Shown here: one piece after another, positions 23,801-37,900 of the stretch
Position numbering within the stretch: position 1 is the first letter of the stretch
How the letters are laid out: every line of letters starts with the position of its first letter
Source: Reticulitermes speratus
Taxonomy: Eukaryota; Arthropoda; Insecta; Blattodea; Rhinotermitidae
Direction of reading: 5' to 3'
NCBI GenBank assembly: GCA_021186555.1
Contig: JAJKFL010000039.1
Location: forward strand, 14,612,733 to 14,676,732
Length of the DNA: 64,000 nucleotides
The notes under the pieces: generated by a model
The model's database searches: none
What the model was told of the DNA's origin: nothing
Seen by the model: only the letters and a program-made list of their open reading frames with translations
Translations under genes and position numbers: made by a program

Positions 23801-26800
23801 TCCACCAGCGTTTCTTGTACCTCAGACTATAGGCCTATAGCGTAGCATGATAGCACAATCCGTGAATAATAAATTGGAAAGGGTGCAAAAGGAAGCGGTT
23901 GTGGCTCATTTCGATGTAGACCTACTATCCCAGTTAACTCTATGAAGGGAGTGAGAAAAACGACAGACAGCCTAATCCAGGACAGTGAATATCCGGGCCC
24001 TTCTATAAACCCGGGACCTGCCGAATTCGAAGTAGGAATGCTAACAAGTCTACTTCGCCGGTCAGTACTTTCCTTGCCTTTCGTGAGCTTAAAACTATAA
24101 AAAATAACATCAAACTTAGACTTCAGAAACCTAGTAATCCATTGAATGTCAATTATCGTGGACTTCAGGTTTAGTCACAAGCAGGTTTTAAAACGAGATT
24201 TGAGGTTCTCGCAACGGTGTTGTTGAAGATGTAAGTGTTGAGATGTTGAACCATGTAAGACTGGTAAATAGTTACCGAAATATCAAAGAATCCTAGTGCC
24301 TTCATCTTCAGTGTCAAAGAGTCAAACAAACCTTCTCGGACCGTTTGGCACTGAGGAGGAAGGCACTACGATCCTTCTATACGCCTGTAGCTATTTACAC
24401 AGCGTAACATCCCAGAACTGTCGAATTTTGAGGTTTAGAGACGCTCCTCTCTAGGTGCCCGTTTGCCAGAGCAAGCTGAGCGTTTCTGGCGGTCATGAAA
24501 ACTCGGCTAACAGCAGCTGTTATGTGGTTCCCCACGCATCTTTAGATAGGTCTCCCGAAAACAAAGACAAGTTTTTAACTAATGTGAAATGAAAGCAGCC
24601 ATTATGAAAATATCATGCACAGTACGTGGGCCTACTGCTTGCAGCTGGAGAAGACAGATCGAATACAAGTTATCAATGACGTAAAAACAAAATGACTGCT
24701 TTCAAGTAACGCTTCCTACTGTACCACAGGTGATTATTGAAAGAGAAAGTCGGAGAACACGTAGATTGAAGACGTGGGTAGGTCAGTTTCACGCATGGAT
24801 GTTACTATTCAGGACCTCAGCAATACGCACTAGTATGATTGTCTAGAGAAAGATATTTAGTAATTCACAGCAAGCCTCCTGCACACGTTTTCAGAAACAA
24901 ATATGGTAAACCTAAGCAGAGGAAGAAGAGATATGGCGGAAAAAAGAAAAAAGTAAATGACAGGGAAGAACAGACAGAGGTAAAGACAGGGAGAGAAGGC
25001 AGGACAGAAAGCAAATACAGTGAAAGAAAGAATGACGCAAGAGCGGAGTGGCCTAATTTCGGGTGGGCTACTAGCTCTGCGTTCTGTTGGCGGAACTGGG
25101 AAAACCCATGTCAGGCTCGGCAGCTGTATGCGGGCCGAGATCTGGGTATTTGACCTCGGGACCTCACAACAAGAAGCAGCACCAATCGACCCTAGGCGTT
25201 GACGTCAGAGTTTAAATAAAGTATCAATGAGTAGGTCTCCCTGTACAAATTACGAAGCTCCCTATTAGGCCTATGTATTTTCTTTATCCTCTTGTGCCTT
25301 TTTCTGTCCTCAACCCAAATATTTTTACGGATATCTGGAACACAGACGTTATAATTTGCCTTAATTCTGAAGGAAAAGTTACTGAGGAAGCTGGTGTTGC
25401 GTTAACCATCCAGAATTCTACTGCGGATGTACCTGGCTTCAATGTCCGCCGCGTCAACGCCCACTCTAAAGTACTTCTTTGTGACTTTCCTCGGCCTTTC
25501 CCAAATGCTGGGACAGTACCTCGATTCGGGCAAGACCGCTTAATTCAAAATCGTTCCGATCAATTGTCGGGTAATCATCCTACATTCGACGGTAAACAGC
25601 CCGAGTTACTGAACGTGTCGTTAAAGCAGGCAAAGGCTTCTTGCAGCCGATCTCACTACGTAACACACTACATGTGACGCAAGTGTAAATTACGTCTCGA
25701 TTCTCATACGCAGATTCCTGTTGTCCTGTCTAACATTTCCGCTTCGTTTTTCTTTCCCCTCTTGACAACATCACAAATAATGGCCACGTACTACCACAAC
25801 AGTATATAAACCAAAGACTGGAAAATTATCTGCGTGACTTGACCAAGTACCATAAAATAATACACTTTTTCAGAATGAGGTGGATTAAAAACAGCAGACC
25901 GGTGAGGAGCAAAACAATCTGACCAAACAATAAATAAAAATCACACTAAGAGATACTTCCCACGTTTACAGCTACAGGACTTCGGCGAAGCGACTGCTCT
26001 AAAAGGCAGGAGGAAGAACGGCGTGAAACTGACCTCTTGCGGCATCTGAAGCGGTAAAACAAAGTCCGATTAAATGGCCCATGTCGAGCTTAAAGTACTA
26101 TTGCTGACTTGAGCGAATACTTCGCAACAAAACCCTCATCCTGAAGATGGGGGTAGCATGTTCCACCGAAACGTCGGCGTCTACCCACAAAGCTACACAG
26201 CGTCAAAACACACATTGGCTGTGGAAAGCTACGAAACATCGGTACTACACCTGTCTTCATTATCGATTCTCCTCATTATTGTAGACAATGAATAATAAGC
26301 ACTTAACTGTATTCTTTACGTTAGATTTGTTAGGCAGAAAGCGACTTAGAAATTGTGATAATTCATATGTCTCTTTGTCTTCGTACATGATAGCCCGCTT
26401 ACTATTATCGAGGATAATATTAAAATGGATCTTAAAGAAATGGGATGGACAAGTATGGACTGGTTTCATGTAGCTCAGGATAGGGACAAGAGGCGGTGAA
26501 CACGGTAATAAACTTTGGATTCTTTGAATCGTGGGAGCTTCTTGACTAGCTGAGGAACTATTCGCTTCTAAAGACGGAGTGTTCCAGAGAGTTAGATGGT
26601 TATTTAACTTCAAAATATTGAATTTATAGTTTTTGCACAACGGTTGCAGCTTTCGGTAGAAAATAAATGTCAATTATTAATAACAGAATATCTGCCTAAT
26701 AAACGTACGTTCATTAACAGACACTGTATTCTACAGCAGTCGTTCCTACGCCTTGTCGAGGTCCAATCTTATGTTCATAGCCGGTGACGCGTTAAATTGT

Positions 26801-28916
26801 GCATCTATTGATTATAAAACGTATTCATGTAAAGCTGAAACCAATCTATATTGATTGATTGAACCCATCACCCGTAGACATGTACGTGACAGGGAACAGA
26901 TGTTTATATTACGGGGAGGCAGCTAGAATATGCGCTAAGTTCCCCACCTCAACCGCTTCTGGCGGTAGCAGCGCACCTGATAGAAAACACATCATACTCT
27001 TGTCTAGTGAGGTTATTTTACAGACACAAGTAATTAATATACCTGTGTTCTGTTTTGTTCATTTATTTTTGTTTATGTATGTATCTGGGCCATGTTATGC
27101 GTACAACAAACGACCAGCTGTGTTCAAATTAGAGTTTTCTCTGAAGAGATTCCACAAGCAATGTTAAAGGATAGTGTGGGTTTACACAGCAAATGAGATG
27201 GAGAGTGTAAGTACGAATGTCAAGTTATCAATCAGAAAGGATTATACGAAATGTGCACAATTTGGCCCAGCAGATTCTAGCTTCACGATTTCTTCTCATC
27301 ATCTAGTGCAATATTATTAGGTCACCACATCACGAAGGATAAGACAGTCGGGGGCATGCATAACGCATTCTGGGAATGAAAATTTTATACAGCATTTTGA
27401 TTTTAGATCGCCAAAGGTACAGACCAGTTCGGAGATTAAGCAATAACGATAACAATAAAACAGAAATACTGTGAAATAGTATGAGCGTTTGAGATTGATT
27501 TACATAGCTCAGAACAGATTCCAGAGCCGTGTTTCAGCTACGGCGCTAATTCTGTACGTGTGTTCGCTGAAAATTATATATCTAGTTGCCATAAAATTTG
27601 GTGTCGGTTTTTCTTCGTTCTCCTCACCGAAAGAGGGGATGATGGCCTATTCTTTGACCTTGTCTCTGGCGAAAGGGATGCCTAGTTTCACTTCTCGCTA
27701 GTCTGATAGTAAGTATGCCTGAATTTATAATGACTTATATTTCAGTGACTCTCCCTTCCCATGGCATTCAAATTTCAGCTGTGATTCAATATAGTCTTCT
27801 CGGGCGCACAGCCGCGTCAATTCGTTTGAATACAACGTTTCGGGGACTAGCTCCGTCCCCATCCTCAGGCAAAACTCAGTTTTGCCTGAGGATGGGGACG
27901 GAGCTAGTCCCCGAAACGTTGTATTCAAACGAATTGACGCGGCTGTGCGCCCGAGAAGACTATATTGAATCATGTCGCCGCGAAAGTTTTAAAACTTATA
28001 TTCAGCTGTGATATTCGGCGTGCTATTGCACAGTGCCTAGGTTCAGTCCAAATTACATAAATAAAACTGCTATCGTTTTCCAAATACAAGCGTATCTATC
28101 ACAACACCTCCCTACAGATAAACTACACCTATTGTGTAATCACTGAACTGTTTCGACTTTCAACCCGTAACGTTTCAGGGCCGTAGAAACGCCAGCCCAA
28201 CGGGCGGACGTCCGACGGCAAAAGTATAGCAATGGATGAAGCCTAATTAACAAATATAAATAAACAAACCAATGTAAATCAAAACAGATTTTGTACAACC
28301 CCTCCTTTTGAAACCACCCACAATTTTTGACACAAACCCTGTGTTACCCGTGACAATAAAATACACAGGGAAATGCACAGCTCTAACCCATTTGGTATCT
28401 ATATACGCCCAACGAGCGACAATTGTTTGAGTAGGGTGGAGGGGGGAGGAGGAGGTCCGACAAGCACCTCATTAATCCCAATGGTCATATTTTCACTCAG
28501 TTGCAGTGACGTGGTGTTCACACACACACACACACACACACATACATACATAGAGTTATTTTTCATGTCCTATGGGCGAATTGATGAAATGTACATTCAA
28601 GTCCACATTTTCCAATGGACGAGGCTCCTGCCTCGACATGTGAGCAGTGGGGAGGAGGCTGTCCACTGGTGACATTTAACGTAAATGATGACCCCACATT
28701 TCACCAAGTGCCACAGAATTTCTAAATTCACCTGCTCTATCTATAACAACCGAGTAGACGGTCCAAAATCGGTTTTCGAAATAGCAAGTTCGAGGTCAAT
28801 TCACCAGTCCTCTTACTGGAACGAAATGTCATTGGTTCTTCCCCTTATTTCGTCTTCACAGAGAAATTAAGTGATAAGACGTTCTAGGGCAAACTTGCTA
28901 CGACATTTACTTTCCT

Positions 28917-28967
<51 letters not shown>

Positions 28968-31900
28968 TATATATGTAAAGAGGCAAAGAAAAACATCTAT
29001 TACCAATTTCTTCATAAACTTTTCAGTGAATTAACCTTGCTAGCATTAACCTTTAATAAATCATCTACTAAATACATAGCATATAGGAAAACTCCCTAAT
29101 GGTTAGGAAATTTCCCTATATAACGGGTATTTTGTTGGGTCATTTACTATACGCTGAATTGTAAATACACGGAAGTATGCAATATTACTAGCATTGGTCT
29201 CAAAGATTCACACGGCAACAAGGTTTTCAATTTTTAATACATACAAAAAAGTGTCATAGCAAAATTTCTGATTGTGCTTGTTTATACCTCGACGACAAGT
29301 CTCATGTATCTAACTGCGACAGTCAAATAGCTGTTATAAAAAATTGAAGAAAATACAGACTTCGCCAGACTTCTACACTCTACAAAAATAAATTCCCTTA
29401 ACTTTTCTCTCGCTGCTTTTTATTTAAATAAACCGTCTTCTATTAATATTATACAATAATTAATAGCAAAGTACAATTTCTATTGATGAAAGGACAAGTA
29501 TGGTAAACTGACACTTTCGATAGAAGTCTCCTTCCAATGATTTTCTCGATCACCAAAACCATCCAGACCACAGCGGCCGGTGTTTCTGCACGACGCAACT
29601 CGTGCGTAGCAACGACAGGATTAATAATGGCCGTGTATACTCGGAAGATCTGCCGCCACATACTTTGTGCAGAAGTCGCCATATGCCTTACGTCTCGCAC
29701 CTCGCAACGAGTCTGGTGAAAATCCGCACATTTGTTAACGAGTTATATGAGGACGTGCAGGTCAATATCTTAAATAAGAATCTGTTAAATTAGGATATCG
29801 GCAGCTTTCACTAGGCCATATTACTAACCAGTCAAAACGTAATTTAAATTCACACAATTCTGCAGCCAGGAAGCACTGTGTTTGACCAGCTTACTCGTGT
29901 GTTATAACATTTTTAAACTAATCAGTTGTGAGACGTAGCCATCCTTCGTGCAGTTCCCACTCTATCGACAGAACATGTATCATCGACTTGCATTTTTGTG
30001 TGTGCTGTTCAATGAACAACACAAAACGTATACGTCACCACTGTTCCCAGTAGCCCCACTTATGCACAGACAATCTAATTACAGTCACACTTCATTTTCC
30101 GAATGAAACGTCACAAACAAAAGTCCCATGGTCTCAGTGTGTACATACAGAACTGCTATTGAACCTTTCGTGCAGGACCAGACATGCAAATATAAAATAC
30201 ACATGTCAAGAGCAAGCCTTATGGCCTCGGTTCTGCAAGCTATACAACATGACAGGATAGATGGCGAACACTAGCACGGTGTCCTCTGCGTACATTAACA
30301 GAGGCAGTAGAGTTCCATTTTAAAAACACTGCGGACCGTGTACCATTTGTTAGAGTTGTTACGACTTGGCGTGCCCCTCTTCACCGCCCTTTGGCCCATG
30401 ATGGGAACGTTTTGCTGTATTTGTCCTGTATGTATGTTACCCCACCCTCACCCCCATGGCCCTATTCGCCTGTAAAACTAAATTCTAAACCCACTTCCGT
30501 GGAGCGACGTCAGGATGTAATGCTCCTGCCGGATGCTGGGGATGAGAGAGGACGCATTCAGCATAGTACCGACATGTTTTACCTTTCATACCAACCACGT
30601 TAACAAGTTTGTGCAATTACCAGGGTCCTAGAATGGGGGAGAATACCCCATCGGCTTCAAGGGGGTGAAAACAACAACAGAGGCATACGGTGAAGTTGAG
30701 TGGGGGATTTGGTCCAGAGAGAAGAGAGGGCGAAGGCTAGCTGGAGGGTGGGTCGTATTGAACGCTATACGACGACAATGGCTAATGATACATCAGGCCA
30801 CTTGCAACTGCGTTTTTGTTAGGAAGGCCTACAGCGTGATGGAAGTTCGGTCGGCACTAACATGCCAGGACGCCGCTATACAGCTCTGCTGAAGTGAATC
30901 CACCATCTCTTGGTGCGGTAGCTTCTTCTGATAAAACAACGGTGTCGACAAGGCAAACACATCCCGGACTGTTTACAAATTGCAGCACCGTCGACATGTT
31001 GTATTACAACTGCACTAAGTAACTGACATATACAGCATTAAGAATTTCTATTAGCATTTTTGAAACGCGTCTAAGAATAGGCAAGGTACAACATGAAAGT
31101 GCCAACATCACGAACGTAAACAGATGTAGGACACCTGGGCCCTGTCCTGTGAAAACTTGAAGATGCTGTTGATGTCTCCATCTTGTTTTTGGTCGACCTA
31201 TGTCGTGTTTGCCTTTTGGTTGGTACTCCAGTGCCATCTTGAGTATTCGTGAGTGTTCCATCCTTTTAACATATTGTAGCCAATTCTTTTGGTAGTTCTG
31301 AATTTCATCTACCGTGTGTTCTACTTTTAGTTTCTTTCGAATTGTTGATGTTCTAACCATGTCAGTCCTAAAAGTGACCTCAGAGTAAAAGTACCAATAA
31401 ACAATAAAACAGTCAAGGTAGAAATACCAGTATAAGGGTCGGTCAGAAAAAAGTTTACAATATATATATATGGTCTTTATTTCCAACTGTAACAAGAACA
31501 GATAAGATTACTCGTATTGAAGTCCAGGGTTGCAAAAATCCCGGCGCCAGGTCGCCGTGGCGATTAAATTTCTTACGGTGGCGTCTAATATTTGTGGGTT
31601 CTTTAGTTGGAACTTGATTCATGTGACCCTTCTGGCGCCTAGAATCTTGAGGTGGCTCCTAGAGTTCTGGAAACTTTGTGCACCCCTGCTGCTAATCCAT
31701 TACTTTTCCACATAGTCCCAGCCACTGTTGAGGCATTATCCTATCGTGGGGCGAGTCTTTCAGTTCCCTGCCGATATTAACTGCGTGTCCTCCTGTGTCA
31801 TCACTTATTGTGTCACAACTCTTTCCATCTTGCGATCACCTTCAAATTTGTGGGCGCCAAGACTTTGCATCAGCGTTGACAACAAAGAGCAATCGCGCGG

Positions 31901-34900
31901 CAACAAATCCTTTGATATAATCACAACCGGCGCAGGTTATTTAATTAAGGAATTATACTTTCTGACCGACCCTCACAAGAAGAGCTTGAAATCGCTCGAG
32001 ACCAGTTCATTTAGGAAGCTACACAGCGGAAATTCACAACAGCCATTCACACTAAAGAGGCAATAACAGCCATTTTCCTCTACATTATAGGACACCTGAT
32101 ATCGAGAACTGGAAAAGTATATTTCATTTTAAGGGTTAATTTTTAACACAGCCTATATTTAAGTCAATATTTCACGATTAACAAACAAAGAACTAACAAC
32201 AGTTGGTTACAGAGATTCCCTATATATTATATGTTTTATAATATATATGGCCTACCTTCAAACTCTTTGCTTAATTCAATTTTATTTTAGAAAGTTGTCA
32301 AAAATGCATTCCACTAAGGCAATTGTTTCTATAAACTTAAAAACCCCTTCTACAAACAATGCAAGAAAGCACACTTCTGCCTCATGGAGTAGCATACACC
32401 TACCCTATTCTAAAAATAATGAGGCAAACGAAAGTGCTAAAACCTCACACACAGATAAATACATGTCTTTAAAAGCAAATAACGATTACTATGATTACCT
32501 CAGTCCCTGAAGGCAAATACCGGGACAGTACCTCGATTATGCCACGATCGCTGCCTACCAAATCCTTTCCCATTCATCATCCAAGAATCATCCTACTATC
32601 GACGTTTGCAGAGATAACTGATAGAGGTAAAGTTCACCGTAGAGCAGGCCATGAAGGCCCACATGGGGAGTAGAGGTATAGCTCTACCCTGTATTTAACC
32701 TCTGCGCTGGATTGGGGTGGGTAGTTAACGCCACTCTTGGCCGCTTAACCTCCGGGAAAGAGACCCGGTACCCACTGTACAGGAGGTTGGGTGGGTGCGG
32801 AAAATCTCGCCCCCACCGGAATTCGATCCCTGGACAGTCCAGCCCGTAGCGAGTCGCTATACCGACTACGCTACCCCGGCCCACAGATAACTAATAGCTC
32901 CGTAAAATATGTCACGAGATGAAGCATCAAGGAAGGAAAGGATGTCTCAAAATGGAATCCCGAAGCATTCGTTTTAATTGTCCTAATCCGAAGAAGCCAA
33001 ATTAAGAATAACTGAAATAACAAGCACATTCGTCTCACGCAGAAAGAATAAACACGACTGAATGCAAATCATTGCCAACGGAGTTAAAAGCAGCAACATA
33101 CACAACAGTTTATGCCACTTTTGCTTTCATCCGGCTCATCACAAGGGTCATGCATACAACACGACACGATTTATATTTATGGAAGTGAAAACATTACATA
33201 CACTCTTTGTGGGCCAGACAGTCGGACAGACGGGTGGTCGTCGTGCAAGAAGCACCATCCACACAATACTAATTGCACGATACGTCGAGATCGCGACAGC
33301 AGTGTGTATTAATGGCAGTCCAGGAAATCTCATGTCACCCTCGACATCGCGTGCAAGCACGAATATATATTACCATCTAGTAAAACAAAAGAGAGTACAG
33401 CTTGTAATTTCACTTTATATTTTGATGTTTATACGCATAAAGTCTCATGTCGTGTTTTTAACCCTTTTCATGCTATGCACGAGATATCTCGCTTAGTGGC
33501 TTTTCTGATCTGAACGGATCTTGCACTTGAAACCAGTGAAAGAAACGTGTCTATTTATGGCTTCTCAACAACACAAAATACAGTCGAACTCGCTTATAAC
33601 GTCAAGAAATGGACTGAATATTTTGTGTCGTTATAAATGAGTGTTTTTATAACCGCGGAGAATAAGGTTATGGTTAATAGTGAGGAATTAATTGTTATCA
33701 CAGAATATCAGACGCTATAGACGAGGTGTAGCATAAACCGATGTCGTTATAACCGGGTCTGCCTGTATATGTTACCAGGAAAACCAACAAATCCACTAGC
33801 GGTATCTGTATCCGTTGACGAAAATTAAACAAGTTAGGAAATGTGTGGTTCCCCGTATTCCAGCTACATCACTAACAATGGATGCACAGTTCCTGCCAAG
33901 TCCGACTACGGTGTTTCTTTTAGGATACGGGAAGCAGAAACTGCGTGCAGCAGCTTTCCATCTATGGCACACAACATTTAAATGCAACGAAGCCTAATTT
34001 TACTTTCACAATTTAGGCCTACGTGTGGGCCCCAAGTGTGACAGGAATTGCGTACAGGTGCAGCAGGAATGCTAACGCTCATGCGCGCAGATTCACATGT
34101 TGGTCTACATCTAACATGGTCGTTGTAACTGTTCCATCTTACAAAAAATTTATACAGCTCAACAGTTTTTCGTGCAGTAATGTAATATAATGTACCGTAA
34201 AAATCCGTCAGGCGGATCTCGAAAACGGACAGGCAGATGGCCACAACGAAAAATTTTCATAGCATAACGTATGCCTCTTTACCTCCGGGAAAGAGACCCG
34301 GTACCCATTGTATGGAAGGCTGGGTGGGCCCCAGAGCCAGTCTGGACGGGCACGAAAAATCTCGCCCCCACCGGAATTCGATCCCCAGACCGTCCAGTCC
34401 GTAGCGAGTCGCCATACCGATTACGCTACCCGGCCGACGGCATAATTATCGACAAGTTGTAATTTCAATTATTTTTCAATGTTACGTACAATTCAATACA
34501 ATACAAGATCAAATAGCTGTTTACTCTGCAGCATGACACCCGCAGTGCCTTGCAATAATTCCTATCTGAAATACACGATTAGTTAAGGCAGGGGTCTCCA
34601 GCCCGCGGTCCGCCAAGTTGTATTATACGGCCCGGGGCCACATTTGTAAATTGTGTAAGGTAAGGTAACACCCTAGAACAGGCCATTAAGGCCCAGAGGG
34701 GGAGTAGAGGTATAGCTCTACTCTTTCTTTAACCTCGGCGCTAGATGGGGGTGGGTGGTCAACGCCACGCCCCCGCCGATTTACCCCCAGGAATGACCCG
34801 GTACCCATTGTACAAGAGGCTGGGTAGGCCCCAGGGCCGGTCTGGAAAATCTCGCTCCCACCGGGATTCGATCCCCGGACCGTCCAGCTCGTAGCGAGTC

Positions 34901-37900
34901 GCTATACCGACTACGCTATCACGGCCCACCTTGTAAATTGTGTATATACTACAACAATTGCACAATTTAGGCGGTTCAGTATACCACTTACTGTTATTCT
35001 TCCATGTGCGGCCCGCGACCCGGCCCACAATAACCGGCGTGGCCCTTTGCCATAAAAATATTGGAGGTCCATGAGATAAGGTAAATCAGTGAGCCATAAA
35101 AAAATCGCAAAAATGCACAGGGAATGCATGTGTGGGCTGCTACATCAGGTTATGTCCTCCATACGTAACTGACGCTGGCTACCTTACACGATTCTACAGA
35201 CGTACGCTCGTATTTACAAATTTCAGACACATAAAACTGGTGTCCGTATTGTACAGTTAAGCCAAGATAATCACACAAATGTATTCCAAGGTAAGGTTAG
35301 CTGACAGCGATGCCAACATTAGCATGGAAAAACTGCCCTGCGAATACAGAGGTGTCAAAAGAGAATTACGAAACATGCATTTTTAACATTTTGATAGCTG
35401 GTACGTTCTGAAGGACATGAGCCTTGTCGTCAAACAAACCTGGCGGATTAACGTGTCACCTACACACACGTCATGTTCTCTTGCGGGGGACGTCGGACTG
35501 CTAACAAGACATATTTACATACCAATAATAACCGACGTGGCTCTCCAGATACGAATCTAGTTAATCAAACGCCTTTGGAACTGCGAGGAACTCGGAGGCT
35601 AATCAACCAGGAAACATTAACTTGTTACTCAAGTTGCCATACGCTATCCTATTCCTTTTTATGCTAATATTTGTCAGTTTCTTCCATATTGCCGTTCATT
35701 AACGTATACTTTAATATCGTATGGGCCACGAAATTGTGGAAGTGACTGGCACGAAGTTTATGCGCGCAGGCCTGTGTGTGTGTGCGTGCTGGGTGCGCTC
35801 GCGCGCGTTTGCTTATACGTAGGTGTGTATAAGTGCTCGCACAAACTATGCCCCTATTCCTACTATTCGTACTCGGTACACACCTTTTAGTAATAAGCTA
35901 TGTATAGGGTCATTTTTATCTGAGGAATGTCACTTTTTCACCGACGCTATTCCAATGTGCGTGTGGACGGGCCGCTGAGAGGCCGCGACTTACAGGATAA
36001 GCGAGCAATCTTGGTATTATATATCTTAAATGCAACAGATACATATAAATAAGTTTTATTTGACCTACCAACAAACTGCAAATCAAATTTCATCCACATA
36101 TATAGGAGATTTACTCCAACACGTTTCGGCTATTTCCTTACAGCTATCTTCAGGGAGCACTGATATACACAGGATATACATATATATGGAGTTAAATTTT
36201 AACTCCATGTATATCCTCTGTATGGCAGTGCTCCCTGAAGATGGCTATAAGAAAGTAGCCGAAATATGCTGGAATAGTCTCATATATATACATAGTTAAT
36301 TAAAATTTGTTGTGCAATTTGTTGCTAACAAAACTTATTTATACGACAAACAACATTGGTCAGATAAAATAATGTCCCTATATTATACAGTAAGTCTGAA
36401 TGTCGTGGTTGTGTAGCTTGTAGGCTACTCAGCTCCAGAGGGAGGCTATCATGACCAGAGCTTCTCGAGGGGTTTTCTCAGTCTCTCTAACCAAATACTG
36501 GGATAGTACTGTCAAATAAGCCACGATAGTTTTTTTCACATCCTTTCGACTTCATTATTCACTGTCATAACACCACTCAATGGTAGGATATTAAGACAGA
36601 TAAAAAGTTGTTAAATTTTCCCACAATCAGTATCTTACGACCTGGAAGACCTATATTCTACTGCAAGCAGGAAAAGAGGTTCTCCTTTTCGTTGCACCGT
36701 CTAGACTGACTCTGAAACCCACTATGCCGCTTACGCGGTAAATAGGCCGGAGTGTGAACTTCAAAACCTATCTTCATCTAGCACAGGAGTTAACAACATG
36801 TGTACATATATATACCTCAACGCTTTCACAACATGGCGTTTGGCCATACAGGACACTGATATGTACCGCAGCAAAATAAACAGCGGCACACGCTGAGATT
36901 CGTGCTTTTCTCATGAATTTCATGAGTTGGTGTAGCTGTGTATGTAGCAGATGTGGTATAAAGACGGACAGCATCGCGACAAGACGCTGGAAACTTGGTT
37001 CTAAGAGAAACACAACTTTGGGTATTGTACAACGCGGAGAGGTTGGAGGGGTAAACAGTTGCAAAACTTCAGAACTCAGCGGTGGACTAGTTCGCTTATA
37101 CAGTCGTCACTTACACTTCTTCATGGTATGCTGAAAATATTTCGATTTGGAATGATGGAGTGCTGATCGTTCTTACTGACACTTTTTTTTTTACTTTGCC
37201 AGTCGTCTTAATTTTTTTAATAAAATACGACGTTTCAAAGCCAGCTCTGCTTCCGTCTTCAGGTAAAGAAACCACCTATACTGGTGAACCCCTTAGATAC
37301 AGCTATTATCGGCCAATGGGTCTATCTAGGGGTTCGCCAGTATAGGTGTTTGTTTACCTAAAGATGGAAGCAGAGCCGGCTTCCGAAACGTCGTGCTTTA
37401 TTTAAAAATTACGATGGACACAGTTAAAAAAAAATATTATGTCAGTGAGTCATACACCATTGTCAGAACCCTCCAGAGTTGATCGGTTCTTAGGTCATAA
37501 AAGGACTATTTTTTTTTAAATTTCGTAACATACATTGTAGAATGAAACGGAAATACGTTTATTAATTATGAGTACCAAAGGACGTGGAAGGACGCAGTCC
37601 GAAGTTGTATGAAAAGCACGAAGTTCCGGGAAGAATGTGCGAAACTTGCTTTCCTTGAAACCGCCTCGCTCTATAAAGATAAGAGTAGCAACTGTATTAC
37701 TCCATGAACTACTTTTGAACATAAATTCCATACGCAAAGACCTCGACTACGTTAATTTGCGATATGGGACTTCAAACGTTCTGCACTGTCCCCATATTGG
37801 TATTATCATCATCCTACAAAAACTGTTGACACAGAATTTGTAGGTGTGTGTATATATACGTGTACATATGTACTATCGTAAAATAATTGACATCCTACCG

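Noticed and set aside
24839-25153. Lys/Arg/Glu-rich open frame
   Set aside because: Compositional bias from AG-rich DNA; no domain, no splice support.
27715-28011. Two nearly identical open frames on opposite strands
   Set aside because: They are the two arms of the perfect palindrome read on each strand, not genes.
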